In this document: positions 17,760-27,322 of the stretch, one piece after another | How the letters are laid out: each line of letters begins with the position of its first letter | How positions within the stretch are numbered: position 1 is the first letter of the stretch | Source of the DNA: JANQPX01 sp050633905 | GTDB taxonomy: Bacteria > Pseudomonadota > Alphaproteobacteria > Geminicoccales > Geminicoccaceae | Length of the DNA stretch: 64,000 bases | Assembly (NCBI GenBank): GCA_050633905.1 | Contig: JBOEHJ010000051.1 | Span: forward strand, 4,084-68,083 | Direction: 5' to 3' | Translations under genes and position numbers: made by a program | The notes under the pieces: model-generated | What the model was told of the DNA's origin: nothing | The model's input: only the letters and a program-made list of their open reading frames with translations | The model's database searches: none

Positions 17760-18305
17760 TCACCGATGCGATATGCCAAGATTGCCTGCTGCCACGGCTT
17801 GGCGAAGGCCAGTGAGATAATCCTTCACGTCTCGTGCGCAAGTGAGATGATACGTCGACTTCCCCGACGGGACCGAACGATAAAGTTGCTGCATCTTCAA
17901 TCTTGATGAATTGCGGGTGTCCCAGATCCAGCGCATGAATTGCCAGCTGAATTGTTCAGGGCATCCTTCAGGCAGATCTGGACGGCTGCGGCCCCAATAC
18001 TGCACCGTCCTCCACAGCACGCGACCTAGACGTAGCGACAAAGGAAAATCAAGCCAGATCAGTGTATCGGCCCGCGATAAGCGTTCTGGCCAAGTGGATG
18101 ACCGACCACCTTCAAAGATCCAAGTCTCCTTCGCGTGGACCTCCGCGCAAAGCGCATCTTTTTCCGATCCGCGACGCTCAACCCACCCGGCTTTCCAATG
18201 GATATGATCGATGTGAACAACCGGCAGATGCGTAATTTCGCCCAAGACTCGGGCGAGGGTCGACTTGCCGGAACCTGGTTGGCCGATGATCATGACACGT
18301 TGCAT
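17760..18305 (-). CDS. P-loop nucleotide kinase-like protein (FlaR/topology-modulation type)
   Basis: 181 residues. Walker A GQPGSGKSTLARVLGE is at the extreme N-terminus. HIDHIHWKAGWVERRG follows, then WIFEGGRSSTWPERLSRADT and LIWLDFPLSLRLGRVLWRT. This order is typical of the small kinase-like proteins often labelled DNA topology modulation protein FlaR. The substrate is unknown; the family name is historical. A lone gene between unrelated units. Confidence 0.8.
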   Translation of the reverse strand: MQRVMIIGQPGSGKSTLARVLGEITHLPVVHIDHIHWKAGWVERRGSEKDALCAEVHAKETWIFEGGRSSTWPERLSRADTLIWLDFPLSLRLGRVLWRTVQYWGRSRPDLPEGCPEQFSWQFMRWIWDTRNSSRLKMQQLYRSVPSGKSTYHLTCARDVKDYLTGLRQAVAAGNLGISHR

Positions 18306-18570
18306 CCGCAGAATATTCTTTGCTTCGGTGCCACGGTCAAGCGACCGTTCAACGGTCAGCTCGGGGTCAGTTGTGAGCCTAAGGCCCTGCTTCGTCGTGC
18401 AGGCAATGCGCTGCTAAGCGGTCTCGACGACAGAAATTCGCTCTAACCATCGGCTCTCCGGCCGCTTTCTGCCTCAAGGCTGGTTTTAGCTTCGTGCCAT
18501 AACCGACCGCCAGTTTAAGGTACCTTGCACGAGGGGGTAGTATGCTGAAATCCATGAGTAGGACGTAATC

Positions 18571-19365
18571 TCAAAATCGGTAGATCAGTGCTAATTCGAT
18601 TTCCGCACCATAGTCGGCACCGGCCTCGTCGAGGAGGGGGCTGTCTTTGGCCTCCGGCCCGAAGAATTCGACGCCGGCCTCGCCAAGCATGGACCAATGC
18701 TGGGTCAGCTTGAAATCTAGGTTCGTGCCAAAGCCGTAAGATTTGAGGCCGGCACCGGGGCGATAGTCATCAAACTGCGATGCGACAGCTTCTTCCGGCG
18801 TTATTCCGAATTCGGTCCGCATATGCTTCGCGGTGGCGAAGCTGATATCGACTTGCGGCGAGACCTCGAGGCGACCATCCAGTAGCTCGATGTCATAGCG
18901 AGCGCCGAGGAAGGTCACCAATCCTTTTCCTCGGCCGAGCAGATCCTGCTCCAGGGCAAAGCCAAACGTCAGATCGCCAATGTCGTAAAAGAGGCCGGCG
19001 TCCAGAACGGCCGTATCCTCAATGTCATCCAAACCGTCGAGCGCATCATTATCGCCGGACTCCCGCCCTTCTTCATAGCTGATCCCGGTCTGTAGGCGAA
19101 AACCTGAGGGCAGTTGCCAAATGGCACCTGCCGCGAGACTGTCCAGATATAGCCAATCCTTATAAGTGATTTGCAGGGCGGGAAAGACATCGATCTCGTA
19201 GTCGTCAGATCCTTGATAATCGGGCTCATAGGAGGTTTCGATCCCGAGGGAAATATCGAGATCGTCCCAGAAGGTCGGTGAGACTGCCTGGTCATCTGCA
19301 GCAGCAGAGATGATCGGGCCCAGAATGAAGGGTATGGAAAGGAACCAGGTCGTTTTCAGTGTCAT
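18571..19365 (-). CDS. MipA/OmpV family outer-membrane protein
   Basis: 264 residues from the ATG at 19365, preceded by GGGAG eight bases upstream; the longer frame to 19404 lacks such a site. A signal peptide ends near SAAADDQ. The mature part shows alternating beta strands, FDDYRPGAGLKSYGFGTNLD and a final aromatic residue (ELALIYRF) expected of an outer-membrane barrel. MipA/OmpV proteins are porin-like or scaffold proteins of murein machinery. The gene is divergent from a LytTR regulator 144 bases away, a likely regulator-target pair. Confidence 0.85.
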   Translation of the reverse strand: MTLKTTWFLSIPFILGPIISAAADDQAVSPTFWDDLDISLGIETSYEPDYQGSDDYEIDVFPALQITYKDWLYLDSLAAGAIWQLPSGFRLQTGISYEEGRESGDNDALDGLDDIEDTAVLDAGLFYDIGDLTFGFALEQDLLGRGKGLVTFLGARYDIELLDGRLEVSPQVDISFATAKHMRTEFGITPEEAVASQFDDYRPGAGLKSYGFGTNLDFKLTQHWSMLGEAGVEFFGPEAKDSPLLDEAGADYGAEIELALIYRF

Positions 19366-19509
19366 CGTAACGTCTCCCTGCTCGGCATTGCCGCTGAACT
19401 GCATTGACGAGCAAAGCTTTGTCTGGCGTGATCGCCGCGGGAAAGACGTGTTTCTTCAAATGCTTCTTATGGTTCGTCCAAACAGCACAAAGATGGATAA
19501 CCTGGCTTC

Positions 19510-20409
19510 ATGCTGCATGAATGGCGCTCATCGATCGTGAACAAGGTCTCGCCAAAGACGCTCATCATCGCCGTTGCGGCTTGTCTGCTCGGCATAGTCC
19601 TCGCCCTCGTCGAGGCCGAGCTGCCGGCCGACACCGCCTTCATCGAAGCCCTGCCCCTTTGGCTGACGATCGCCTGCACGGCAGCCTTTCTGCTCACAAC
19701 GATCGGTGCCGCGATCGACCATCTCTTCGAGAGCTCCAGCCTTTCAAGCCTCTTTGCCACCGGCATCGCCGGCGCTGTGACGATCGTCCTGGTCACCATT
19801 CCCATGGCCCTGATGTGCCTTCCGATCGACAGTTTGCAGCCGGATACCGATGGCCTGTTTGAAATGCCTTCGGCCGGCGATCCCCTTTCGGCCTTGCTCT
19901 GGGGATGGATCGATCAGTCGCTGAATCTTCTGCCAGCCATCGCCGGCTTCTGGCTATTCATCAAATCGCTGGATCTTGCCTTCCCTGTAGCTCTGAATTC
20001 AGCTGCCTTGCGCAGCGGTTCCCCTCTACCGAACAATCCTCCCTCCGAAATAACCGTCGATCGTAAGGACGGCCCATCGGTGCGCAAATCTTCGGCTCTG
20101 GAGCGGCGTTTTCCGGAAATCGCTGGGCAGACACTGCTCGCCATCGAAGCCGATGAACATTATGTCCGACTTCATACAGACGCCGGCAGCAAGCATGTGC
20201 TTTACCGATTTCGAGACGCGATCAAGGATGTCGAGGACCTGGCGGGTCTTCGGATTCATCGATCCTGGTGGATTGCTGAGGACGCCATGGAGGACCTTGA
20301 GCAGACTGCATCAGGCTTTGGGCTCAAGCTAAAAGGCGGCCTCATTGCGCCAGTCAGTCAAACATATCGGCGCGACGTCCAAAGGGTCATCGCTGCTCGG
20401 CTAAAATGA
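19510..20409 (+). CDS. Membrane-bound LytTR-type transcription regulator
   Basis: 299 residues if started at the ATG 19510; later starts are possible because no clear ribosome-binding site is seen. The first half has about four hydrophobic segments (around residues 17-38, 50-68, 80-105 and 135-152). The C-terminal LytTR DNA-binding domain (about residues 195-298) shows LLAIEADEHYVRLHTDAG, VLYRFRDAIKDVE, RIHRSWWIAEDAM and APVSQTYRRDVQ. Membrane-anchored LytTR proteins regulate nearby genes without a kinase partner in many alphaproteobacteria. The divergent OmpV/MipA gene is the obvious candidate target. Confidence 0.86.
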   Translation: MLHEWRSSIVNKVSPKTLIIAVAACLLGIVLALVEAELPADTAFIEALPLWLTIACTAAFLLTTIGAAIDHLFESSSLSSLFATGIAGAVTIVLVTIPMALMCLPIDSLQPDTDGLFEMPSAGDPLSALLWGWIDQSLNLLPAIAGFWLFIKSLDLAFPVALNSAALRSGSPLPNNPPSEITVDRKDGPSVRKSSALERRFPEIAGQTLLAIEADEHYVRLHTDAGSKHVLYRFRDAIKDVEDLAGLRIHRSWWIAEDAMEDLEQTASGFGLKLKGGLIAPVSQTYRRDVQRVIAARLK

Positions 20410-20665
20410 CCCCAACTCTTGATGTGAATTGCCCTCGTGCGCAGACTCACCTTACCCATTGGCAGTTAATGAATCATTTGCAGTAACGGTCTGGTCAGGG
20501 TCAAAAGTGCGCGTTCGGAAGCGCCTAGGAATGGCGGCTTTTCTGCTCATTCCGGCCATAAGGCTCTGAGAGACCGTCTTCGGACGGCTGATCATGTCAG
20601 CCGCCCTCAGCGGTTCGTTGGGAGAGCGCCTGGCACGTCAAGAGATCCTGCTAGGATCACTAGGA

Positions 20666-21682
20666 CTATAATAAACCGTCCTCGACGAGGCACTCGGCGA
20701 TTTGGACGGCGTTGAGGGCAGCACCTTTGCGGAGGTTGTCGGCGACGACCCACATGTTGAGACCGTAGGGGATTGTGTCATCCTGGCGAAGGCGGGAGAC
20801 GAGGACGTCGAACTCGCCGACGCAATCCAGGGGGGTGGCGTAGTAGAGTTCGTCTGGCTTGTCGATCAGCTGGACGCCAGGTGCTTCGTAGAGAATATCA
20901 CGGGCGTCATCGACGGTAAGTTCGTGCTCGAACTCGACATTGACGGCTTCGGCATGGCCGACAAAGACCGGCACGCGAACGCAAGTGGCGCTGACCTCGA
21001 TCTCGGGATCGAGGATTTTTTTGGTCTCGGCCATCATCTTCCATTCCTCCTTGGTCGAGCCGTCCTCAAGGAAGACATCGATCTGCGGAATGACGTTGAA
21101 GGCGAGGCGCTTTTGGAACTTTTTGGGTTCGACCTGGCGGGTCTCGTAAATGCCCTTGGTCTGGTTGAACAGTTCATCCATGCCGGCTTTGCCGGCACCG
21201 CCTGCTGCCTGGTAGGTCGAAACCACGACACGCTTGATGCGGACCGTTTCGTGCAGGGGCTTGAGGGCGACCACCATCTGAATGGTCGAGCAATTGGGAT
21301 TCGCTATGATATTGCGCTCGCGGAACCCTTCGAGCGCGTGGCGATTGACCTCAGGCACGATCAGCGGGATGTCCTGATCCATGCGGAAATGCGACGTGTT
21401 GTCGATCACCGTGCAGCCGGCTTCCGCAGCACGTGGGGCGTGGATTTTTGAGACTGAGGCGCCAGGCGAGAATAGACCGATATCGGTGCCTTCGAAGTCG
21501 TAGTCGTCGAGGGACTGGACTTTGAGTTCGGCTTTTTCGCCGTAAGACACTTCCTTGCCGATTGAGGCGCTGGAGGCGAGGGCGACGACCTCATCAGCGG
21601 GGAAATCCCGCTCGGCCAGAATGTTCAATATTTCAGCGCCAACCGCACCCGTGGCACCGACAACCGCGACACGATAACCCAT
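20666..21682 (-). CDS. asd: Aspartate-semialdehyde dehydrogenase
   Basis: 338 residues from the ATG at 21682 (MGYRVAVVGATGAVG, the NADP-binding glycine motif). The active-site Cys is in NPNCSTIQM and the active-site His in VFVGHAEAVN. It reduces aspartyl phosphate to aspartate semialdehyde in the branch to lysine, threonine and methionine. It follows leuB by 71 bases in the same direction and is probably transcribed with it. A small hairpin (GATCCT with AGGATC, 20644-20658) lies just past the stop codon but lacks a T-run. Confidence 0.96.
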   Translation of the reverse strand: MGYRVAVVGATGAVGAEILNILAERDFPADEVVALASSASIGKEVSYGEKAELKVQSLDDYDFEGTDIGLFSPGASVSKIHAPRAAEAGCTVIDNTSHFRMDQDIPLIVPEVNRHALEGFRERNIIANPNCSTIQMVVALKPLHETVRIKRVVVSTYQAAGGAGKAGMDELFNQTKGIYETRQVEPKKFQKRLAFNVIPQIDVFLEDGSTKEEWKMMAETKKILDPEIEVSATCVRVPVFVGHAEAVNVEFEHELTVDDARDILYEAPGVQLIDKPDELYYATPLDCVGEFDVLVSRLRQDDTIPYGLNMWVVADNLRKGAALNAVQIAECLVEDGLL

Positions 21683-21753
21683 GATCAATTCCGATTTGTT
21701 GGTCCCGCATTAAGCATATAGTAACTTATACGGGATAGAATTTTGCTAACGCG

Positions 21754-22887
21754 TTAAGCCGCGGACTTATCGAGCTCACGGATGATGGTTTCGCCCATGA
21801 CAGAGGTCGAAACCTTGGCCATGCCGTCTTGCATGATGTCGCCGGTGCGCAGACCGCCTCCGAGAACCTTGCTGATTGCACCGTCCAGGAGATCGGCGTC
21901 GTCGTCGCGATCGAAGGAGTAGCGGAGCATCATCGAAAAGCTCTGCAACATGGCGATCGGGTTGGCCATGCCCTGGCCGGTAATGTCGGGCGCGCTGCCG
22001 TGGACCGGCTCGTACATGGCCTTTCTTTTACCATCGGCATCTGCGGCGCCGAGTGAGGCGGAGGGGAGCATACCGAGGGAGCCGGTGAGCATGGCGGCAC
22101 AATCGGAGAGAATATCACCGAACAGATTATCGGTGACGATCACGTCGAATTGCTTGGGCTCACGCACCAGCTGCATGCAGCAATTGTCGGCATACATATG
22201 GGAAAGTTCGACGTCGGCGAAATCGGTATCGTGGAGTTTTTGCACTTCCTCGCGCCAAAGAACCCCGCTTTCCATGACATTCGCTTTTTCCACCGAACAG
22301 ACACGGCCCGCGCGTTTGCGGGCGAGCTCGAAACCGACGGCGGCGACCCGCCTGATCTCGTTGGTGGTGTAGACTTGGGTATTGATGCCGCGACGTTGGC
22401 CGTCCGGCAGGGTCTCGATGCCGCGGGGCTCACCAAAATAGACGCCGCCGGTGAGTTCGCGCAGGATCATGATGTCCAGACCCTGGACCAGCTCCGGCTT
22501 TAGGGAGGAGCTGGAGACCAGTGCGTCGAACACTTTGGCAGGGCGAAGATTGGCAAACAGGCCGAGTTCCTTACGGAGAGCAAGTAGGCCGCGCTCGGGC
22601 TTTTGATCGAATGGCAGATCATCATATTTCGGACCGCCAACCGCTCCGAAAAGCACCGCATCGGCGGTGAGCGCTTTCTTAAGAGTCTCATCGGTTAGGG
22701 GGGTGCCGTGCTTGTCGTAAGCGGCGCCACCGACCAGATCCTCCTCAAGCTCGAAGGTGATGCCGCGAGCGCGCGAAAACCAGTCCATGACGCGGCGGAC
22801 TTCGAGCATTACTTCGGGGCCGATGCCGTCGCCCGGCAGGAGAAGAACGCTGCCGATGGGGTTGCTGTCGTTTCTGGGAAAGCTCAT
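21754..22887 (-). CDS. leuB: 3-isopropylmalate dehydrogenase
   Basis: 377 residues from the ATG at 22887, one base after the leuD stop; a longer frame upstream lies within leuD and is not used. Motifs include LLPGDGIGPEVM, GAVGGPKYDDLP, RELTGGVYFGEPRG and EKANVMESG, then DNLFGDILSDCAAMLTGSLG with the metal-binding aspartates. It oxidises and decarboxylates 3-isopropylmalate to 2-oxoisocaproate in leucine synthesis. Confidence 0.96.
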   Translation of the reverse strand: MSFPRNDSNPIGSVLLLPGDGIGPEVMLEVRRVMDWFSRARGITFELEEDLVGGAAYDKHGTPLTDETLKKALTADAVLFGAVGGPKYDDLPFDQKPERGLLALRKELGLFANLRPAKVFDALVSSSSLKPELVQGLDIMILRELTGGVYFGEPRGIETLPDGQRRGINTQVYTTNEIRRVAAVGFELARKRAGRVCSVEKANVMESGVLWREEVQKLHDTDFADVELSHMYADNCCMQLVREPKQFDVIVTDNLFGDILSDCAAMLTGSLGMLPSASLGAADADGKRKAMYEPVHGSAPDITGQGMANPIAMLQSFSMMLRYSFDRDDDADLLDGAISKVLGGGLRTGDIMQDGMAKVSTSVMGETIIRELDKSAA

Positions 22888-22888
22888 C

Positions 22889-23518
22889 TCACGCCACCTC
22901 GTCACGGTAGAGCCAGGGCTCAGCACTGCGCTGGCGGCTCTCGAAGTCATCAATTTTCTGTTTGCGCTCCATCGTCTGGCCGATGTCATCCAGGCCATTC
23001 AGGAGGCAATGTTTTTTGTGCGGATCGACCTCGAAAGTGAAGACCTCGTTCCCGGTGGGGCGATGGATCTCCTGCTTTTCCAGATCAATCGTGAAGGTGG
23101 GGTCCGAGGCGTCCGCAGCCTCTTGTAACAAAATATCGATCTGCTCTTTCGGTAGGACGATGGGAAGGATGCCGTTCTTGTAGCAATTGTTGTTGAAGAT
23201 GTCGGCGAAGGATGTGGAGATCACGCAGCGGATACCGAAATCGAGCAACGCCCAAGGCGCATGTTCGCGCGAAGAGCCGCAGCCGAAATTATCGTCCGCG
23301 ATCAGGATTTCCGCGTTGCGATAGGGCTCTTTATTTAAGACGAAATCGGGCTTCTCCGTGGTGCCGTCATCCTCGTAGCGCATGCTCTCGAAGAGCCCGA
23401 CGCCAAGCCCAGTCCGTTTGATCGTCTTTAGCCAATGCGCAGGGATGATCTTGTCGGTGTCGACATTGACCAGCGGCAATGGGGCGGCGATTCCGGAGAG
23501 CTTATTAAACGGCTTCAT
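22889..23518 (-). CDS. leuD: 3-isopropylmalate dehydratase small subunit
   Basis: 209 residues, within the normal range for LeuD. N-terminus MKPFNKLSGIAAPLPLVNVD and the swivel-domain motif DDNFGCGSSREHAPWALLDF are diagnostic. GAGG sits six bases upstream of the ATG. With LeuC it converts 2-isopropylmalate to 3-isopropylmalate. Order leuC-leuD-leuB with short spacers implies one transcript. Confidence 0.96.
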   Translation of the reverse strand: MKPFNKLSGIAAPLPLVNVDTDKIIPAHWLKTIKRTGLGVGLFESMRYEDDGTTEKPDFVLNKEPYRNAEILIADDNFGCGSSREHAPWALLDFGIRCVISTSFADIFNNNCYKNGILPIVLPKEQIDILLQEAADASDPTFTIDLEKQEIHRPTGNEVFTFEVDPHKKHCLLNGLDDIGQTMERKQKIDDFESRQRSAEPWLYRDEVA

Positions 23519-23567
23519 GTCGAACCTCGACTTGGGTTACTTAGACCTCGACACCCTGGGGGCAGTC

Positions 23568-24974
23568 TCAGGCCAGTTTTCTGACATCGGCGATATGGCC
23601 GGTGACGGCGGCTGCGGCGGCCATGGCGGGGGAGACGAGATGGGTGCGTCCGCCTTTGCCTTGGCGGCCCTCAAAATTGCGGTTCGAGGTCGAGGCACAG
23701 CGTTCCCCGGGCTTGAGCTTGTCCGGGTTCATGGCGAGGCACATTGAGCAGCCGGGCTCACGCCACTCGAAGCCGGCATCGGTGAAGATCTTGTCCAGGC
23801 CTTCCTCTTCCGCCTGATATTTTACCAGCCCCGAGCCAGGCACGATCAACGCTTCCACATGAGCGGCGATCTGTTTGCCCTCGACCACCTTGGCGGCAGC
23901 GCGCAGATCCTCGATACGGCCATTGGTGCAGGAACCGACAAACACCTTGTCGACTTTGAGCTCGGAAACGGGCGTGCCGGGTTCCAGGCCCATATAGACA
24001 AGCGAGCGCTCCATGGCCGAACGGCGGTTCGGATCGCTCTCCGCTTTCGGGTTGGGCACGATGCCGGTGATCGGCACGACATCCTGCGGGCTGGTGCCCC
24101 AGGTGACCTGTGGCTCGATCTCTTCAGCCTTGAGCACGACTTCCTTGTCATAGCGAGCACCCTCATCCGAGGGGAGGGTTTGCCAGAACTGGACGGCTTG
24201 CTCGAAAGCGCCGGCTTTCGGTGCCATCGGGCGGCCCTTGATATAGTCGAAGGTGGTCTCGTCAGGCGCAATCAGGCCTGCGCGCGCACCCGCCTCGATG
24301 GTCATGTTGCAGATGGTCATACGCCCGGCCATATCGAGGTTTTTCACGACATCTCCAGCATATTCGATCACATGGCCAGTGCCGCCAGCCGTGCCGATCT
24401 TGCCGATGATCGCCAGCACGACATCTTTCGCGGTGACGCCGAAGGGCAGTTCACCATCGACGGTGATGCGCATATTGGCAGGCCGCACCTGATAGAGCGT
24501 TTGTGTCGCCAGGACATGCTCGACCTCAGACGTGCCGATCCCAAAGGCTAAAGCGCCAAAAGCGCCATGGGTCGAGGTATGGCTGTCGCCACAGACGATG
24601 GTATTGCCGGGAAGCGTGAAACCTTGCTCCGGGCCGATGATGTGCACGATGCCTTGGCGAATATCGTTGACGTCGAACAACTGCACACCGAAATCCTTGC
24701 AATTCTGCTGCAAGGTTTCGACCTGAATACGCGATTGCTCTTCTTCGATACCCTTTGATCGATCGGTCGTCGGCACATTGTGGTCGGGAACGGCAAGCGT
24801 GGCTTCGGGGCGGCGAACCTGACGATTGGTGTTGCGCAATCCTTCGAAGGCCTGGGGGCTGGTGACCTCATGAACGAGATGACGGTCGATATAAATAAGG
24901 GCGGTGCCGTCCTCTTGGACATCCACCAAATGCTGATCCCATATCTTATCGAACAGCGTCCGCGGCCCTGCCAT
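23568..24974 (-). CDS. leuC: 3-isopropylmalate dehydratase large subunit
   Basis: 468 residues starting MAGPRTLFDKIWDQHLV; GGGAG lies nine bases before the ATG. The Fe-S cluster ligands appear in VFVGSCTNGR and EPGCSMCLAMNP. CGDSHTSTHGAFGALAFGIG is the aconitase-family active-site stretch. First gene of leuC-leuD-leuB(-asd). The 145-base gap to rplS upstream probably holds its promoter; no leader peptide with a leucine run was recognised there. Confidence 0.96.
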   Translation of the reverse strand: MAGPRTLFDKIWDQHLVDVQEDGTALIYIDRHLVHEVTSPQAFEGLRNTNRQVRRPEATLAVPDHNVPTTDRSKGIEEEQSRIQVETLQQNCKDFGVQLFDVNDIRQGIVHIIGPEQGFTLPGNTIVCGDSHTSTHGAFGALAFGIGTSEVEHVLATQTLYQVRPANMRITVDGELPFGVTAKDVVLAIIGKIGTAGGTGHVIEYAGDVVKNLDMAGRMTICNMTIEAGARAGLIAPDETTFDYIKGRPMAPKAGAFEQAVQFWQTLPSDEGARYDKEVVLKAEEIEPQVTWGTSPQDVVPITGIVPNPKAESDPNRRSAMERSLVYMGLEPGTPVSELKVDKVFVGSCTNGRIEDLRAAAKVVEGKQIAAHVEALIVPGSGLVKYQAEEEGLDKIFTDAGFEWREPGCSMCLAMNPDKLKPGERCASTSNRNFEGRQGKGGRTHLVSPAMAAAAAVTGHIADVRKLA

Positions 24975-25118
24975 AACGCTAAGCTCCCTTTTTTGATACT
25001 TGGGCCTGACGTCCTCTAAGCCGGTTTACCGTCCAACTGGAATAATCCCGTGAACAAAATCCGGACTGCCGAAGCAGGCTCAGGCAAGTGAATGATCTAG
25101 GCCGATCTAAGCCGCTCC

Positions 25119-25541
25119 CTAGTCGGCGGCGTTTTTGTCGGCGTTGGCTGCTGCTGCGGCGGCTTTGGCTTTAGCAGGCCGGTCGTCGCGACGCTCGGTG
25201 ATCCGAGCTGCCTTACCGGTACGGCCACGGAGATAGTAGAGCTTGGCACGGCGCACACGGCCACGACGGACTACTTGGATCTCGGCGATCTGGGGGCTGT
25301 AAAGCGGGAAAATACGTTCCACGCCTTCGCCGTAGCTGATCTTGCGCACGGTGAAGGCTGAATTGATGCCGCGGCTTTTACGAGCGATGCACACGCCCTC
25401 GAATGCCTGAATACGCTCACGCGTACCTTCCACGACCTTCACATTGACGCGCACGGTATCGCCCGGGCCAAATTCGGGGACGGGCCGTTCCGAGGTTAGC
25501 TGCGTGACCTGCTCTTGCTCGAGCTGTTGAATAACGTTCAT
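25119..25541 (-). CDS. rplS: 50S ribosomal protein L19
   Basis: 140 residues. FGPGDTVRVNVKVVEGTRER, GVCIARKSRGINSAFTVRK and RRGRVRRAKLYYLRGRTGKA are the L19 core. The last 25 residues form an Ala/Lys-rich tail longer than in E. coli, as in many alphaproteobacteria. GAGG lies five bases before the start. Last gene of the rpsP-rimM-trmD-rplS operon; L19 sits at the subunit interface. Confidence 0.97.
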   Translation of the reverse strand: MNVIQQLEQEQVTQLTSERPVPEFGPGDTVRVNVKVVEGTRERIQAFEGVCIARKSRGINSAFTVRKISYGEGVERIFPLYSPQIAEIQVVRRGRVRRAKLYYLRGRTGKAARITERRDDRPAKAKAAAAAANADKNAAD

Positions 25542-25548
25542 GGCAACC

Positions 25549-26319
25549 TCACTTCATCTCGGCACCCGGCGGGGTTTTTGCCGCCTCGGTCCTTACATTC
25601 CTAGACATATAGCGCGTCCAGAGGTCTGGACGCCTAGCTTTCGTAACGGCCTCGGATTGACGTTGTCGCCATTCCTTGATCCGCGCATGGTGCCCCGACA
25701 ACAAAATGTCCGGCACCCGATGACCCTCCCACGACTGCGGTCGCGTATAGTGGGGGTATTCAAGAAGATCCTGATTGAAACTTTCTTCTGCCAGCGACGC
25801 TTCGGCTCCAATCACCCCCGGGAGCAGGCGGACGCAGGCATCGATGAGGGCCATGGCACCAAGCTCGCCACCAGACATGACAAAATCGCCCAGGCAGACC
25901 TCTTCGAGAGATCGCGCCTCGACAACTCGCTGGTCCACACCCTCGAACCTCCCGCATAAGACCACAACGCCAGGGCCTTTTGCAAGGCTTTCTATGCGTT
26001 TTTGGGTAAGAGAAGGGCCTCGCGGCGTTAGATAAAGTTTAGGAAGGTCAGGCGCTTTGGCGGTGACATGGTCAAGGGCTGCCGCGACCACGTTGGGACG
26101 CATCACCATCCCCGCACCGCCGCCGAAGGGAATATCATCGACACTTTTGTGACGATCTGTCGCGAAATCCCGGAGATCATGGGCTTCAAGGGACCAAGCG
26201 CCACGGTCGAGGGCTTGCCCAACCAGGGAAAATCCAAGGGGACCCGGCAGCATATCGGGAAAGATGGTCATGACATGAGCTGACCAGGCTTTTTCAGACT
26301 GGTTTTCGGAACCACTCAC
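25549..26319 (-). CDS. trmD: tRNA (guanine37-N1)-methyltransferase
   Basis: 256 residues from a GTG overlapping the rimM stop (GTGA). SPOUT-knot motifs VVLCGRFEGVDQRVVEA and GDFVMSGGELGAMALIDACV are present, preceded by MTIFPDMLPGPLGFSLVGQA. It methylates G37 next to the anticodon using S-adenosylmethionine, preventing frameshifts. The N-terminal 15 residues before the conserved core are an extension seen in some relatives. Confidence 0.96.
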   Translation of the reverse strand: MSGSENQSEKAWSAHVMTIFPDMLPGPLGFSLVGQALDRGAWSLEAHDLRDFATDRHKSVDDIPFGGGAGMVMRPNVVAAALDHVTAKAPDLPKLYLTPRGPSLTQKRIESLAKGPGVVVLCGRFEGVDQRVVEARSLEEVCLGDFVMSGGELGAMALIDACVRLLPGVIGAEASLAEESFNQDLLEYPHYTRPQSWEGHRVPDILLSGHHARIKEWRQRQSEAVTKARRPDLWTRYMSRNVRTEAAKTPPGAEMK

Positions 26320-26849
26320 GCTTCAGGCTCCACGACGATCTCGTTGGGGGGGATGACGGTGACTTGCCCCTTGGCCAGATCGACTGTCGGCACGGTTTCC
26401 TGATCGAATGGCATGATGATCGTCTCGCCGGTGTCACTCGCGATTTCAAGAAGATCGCCCGCACCGTAATTGACCACTTGCTTCACGATGCCAATACGTT
26501 TGGCCGTGGCGCTCACCACGACCAGACCTTGCAGATCCTGATAATAGAACTCACCGTCTTCAGGCTCGGGTAAGGCTCTACGCGGCACGAACAATTCAGT
26601 CCCGCGAAGGGCTTCTGCTGCCTCTCGATCGTTGATGCCGGTCGCTTTGGCGATCACGCCGTCCTTGGCACTACCAATGATCTCAATATCAAAAAGGCGC
26701 CGGCCCTGGCGATCGAAGAGAGGGCCGTAGGCGGCGACATCGCGAGGATTTTCAGTGAAACAGCGAAGCTTAAGCGCGCCACGGACCCCATGCGCAGTCG
26801 CAATCGCGGCCACGCATATCCATGACGTCGTCTCTTGTTCGCTGTCCAT
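26316..26849 (-). CDS. rimM: Ribosome maturation factor RimM
   Basis: 177 residues with the two-domain RimM plan: N-terminal barrel (ATAHGVRGALKLRCFTENP) and C-terminal PRC barrel (EFYYQDLQGLVVVSATAKRI, then YGAGDLLEI). It assists 30S subunit maturation and binds S19. Gene order and the four-base overlap with trmD are the standard arrangement. Confidence 0.95.
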   Translation of the reverse strand: MDSEQETTSWICVAAIATAHGVRGALKLRCFTENPRDVAAYGPLFDRQGRRLFDIEIIGSAKDGVIAKATGINDREAAEALRGTELFVPRRALPEPEDGEFYYQDLQGLVVVSATAKRIGIVKQVVNYGAGDLLEIASDTGETIIMPFDQETVPTVDLAKGQVTVIPPNEIVVEPEA

Positions 26850-26890
26850 CGATCCCGCCTGACATGCCGAACGCCAAGTCCGTCATCCCC

Positions 26891-27322
26891 TTAGGATGCG
26901 GCCTCAGCACCCTCGGCGGCTTCTTCAGCGGGTGCAGGCGCTTCTTCAGCAGCAGGCGCTTCCGCTTCCGCTTCGGCAGCAGCAGCCTCGGCGGCGGCAG
27001 CTTCGGCTTCCGCTTTCTTTGCTGCGATGGCGGCGGCACGTTTGCCGGTGCCACGCTGCTTGGTCGTATTCTCTGTGATACCAGCAGCATCCAGGAAACG
27101 ACAAACCCGATCAGACGGCATGGCGCCGGCACTCAGCCAATGGCGGATGCGGTCCTCACGGAGGACGACACGGTTTTCGCTGTCCTTAGGAAGCAGCGGG
27201 TTGTACGTCCCCAGCTTCTCGAGGAAGCGGCCATCGCGCGGGCTGCGCTTGTCGGTTGCAACGATGCGATAGAAAGGACGTTTCTTAGTCCCGCCGCGGG
27301 CGAGGCGAATGCGAACACTCAT
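26891..27322 (-). CDS. rpsP: 30S ribosomal protein S16 with long Ala/Glu tail
   Basis: 143 residues. The first 85 match S16 (MSVRIRLARGGTKKRPFYRI, then DKRSPRDGRFLEKLGTYNP). From about residue 100 the protein is almost only Ala, Glu and Pro, an acidic low-complexity tail of about 40 residues. E. coli S16 has 82 residues. Such tails occur in alphaproteobacteria, and their role is unclear. First gene of the rpsP-rimM-trmD-rplS operon, which is here separated from ffh by an unrelated gene. Confidence 0.96.
   Translation of the reverse strand: MSVRIRLARGGTKKRPFYRIVATDKRSPRDGRFLEKLGTYNPLLPKDSENRVVLREDRIRHWLSAGAMPSDRVCRFLDAAGITENTTKQRGTGKRAAAIAAKKAEAEAAAAEAAAAEAEAEAPAAEEAPAPAEEAAEGAEAAS

Noticed and set aside
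17752..17764. Short string CTTCGTGCCAT seen at about 17752, 18489 and 37632
   Set aside because: Eleven bases in three places, one inside or beside a gene; not enough to claim a repeat family.
20644..20658. Terminator after asd
   Set aside because: The stem is only six pairs and no T-run follows; too weak to list as a feature.
20702..21451. 249-residue plus-strand frame opposite asd
   Set aside because: Mirror of the asd codons; no motif and no ribosome-binding site.
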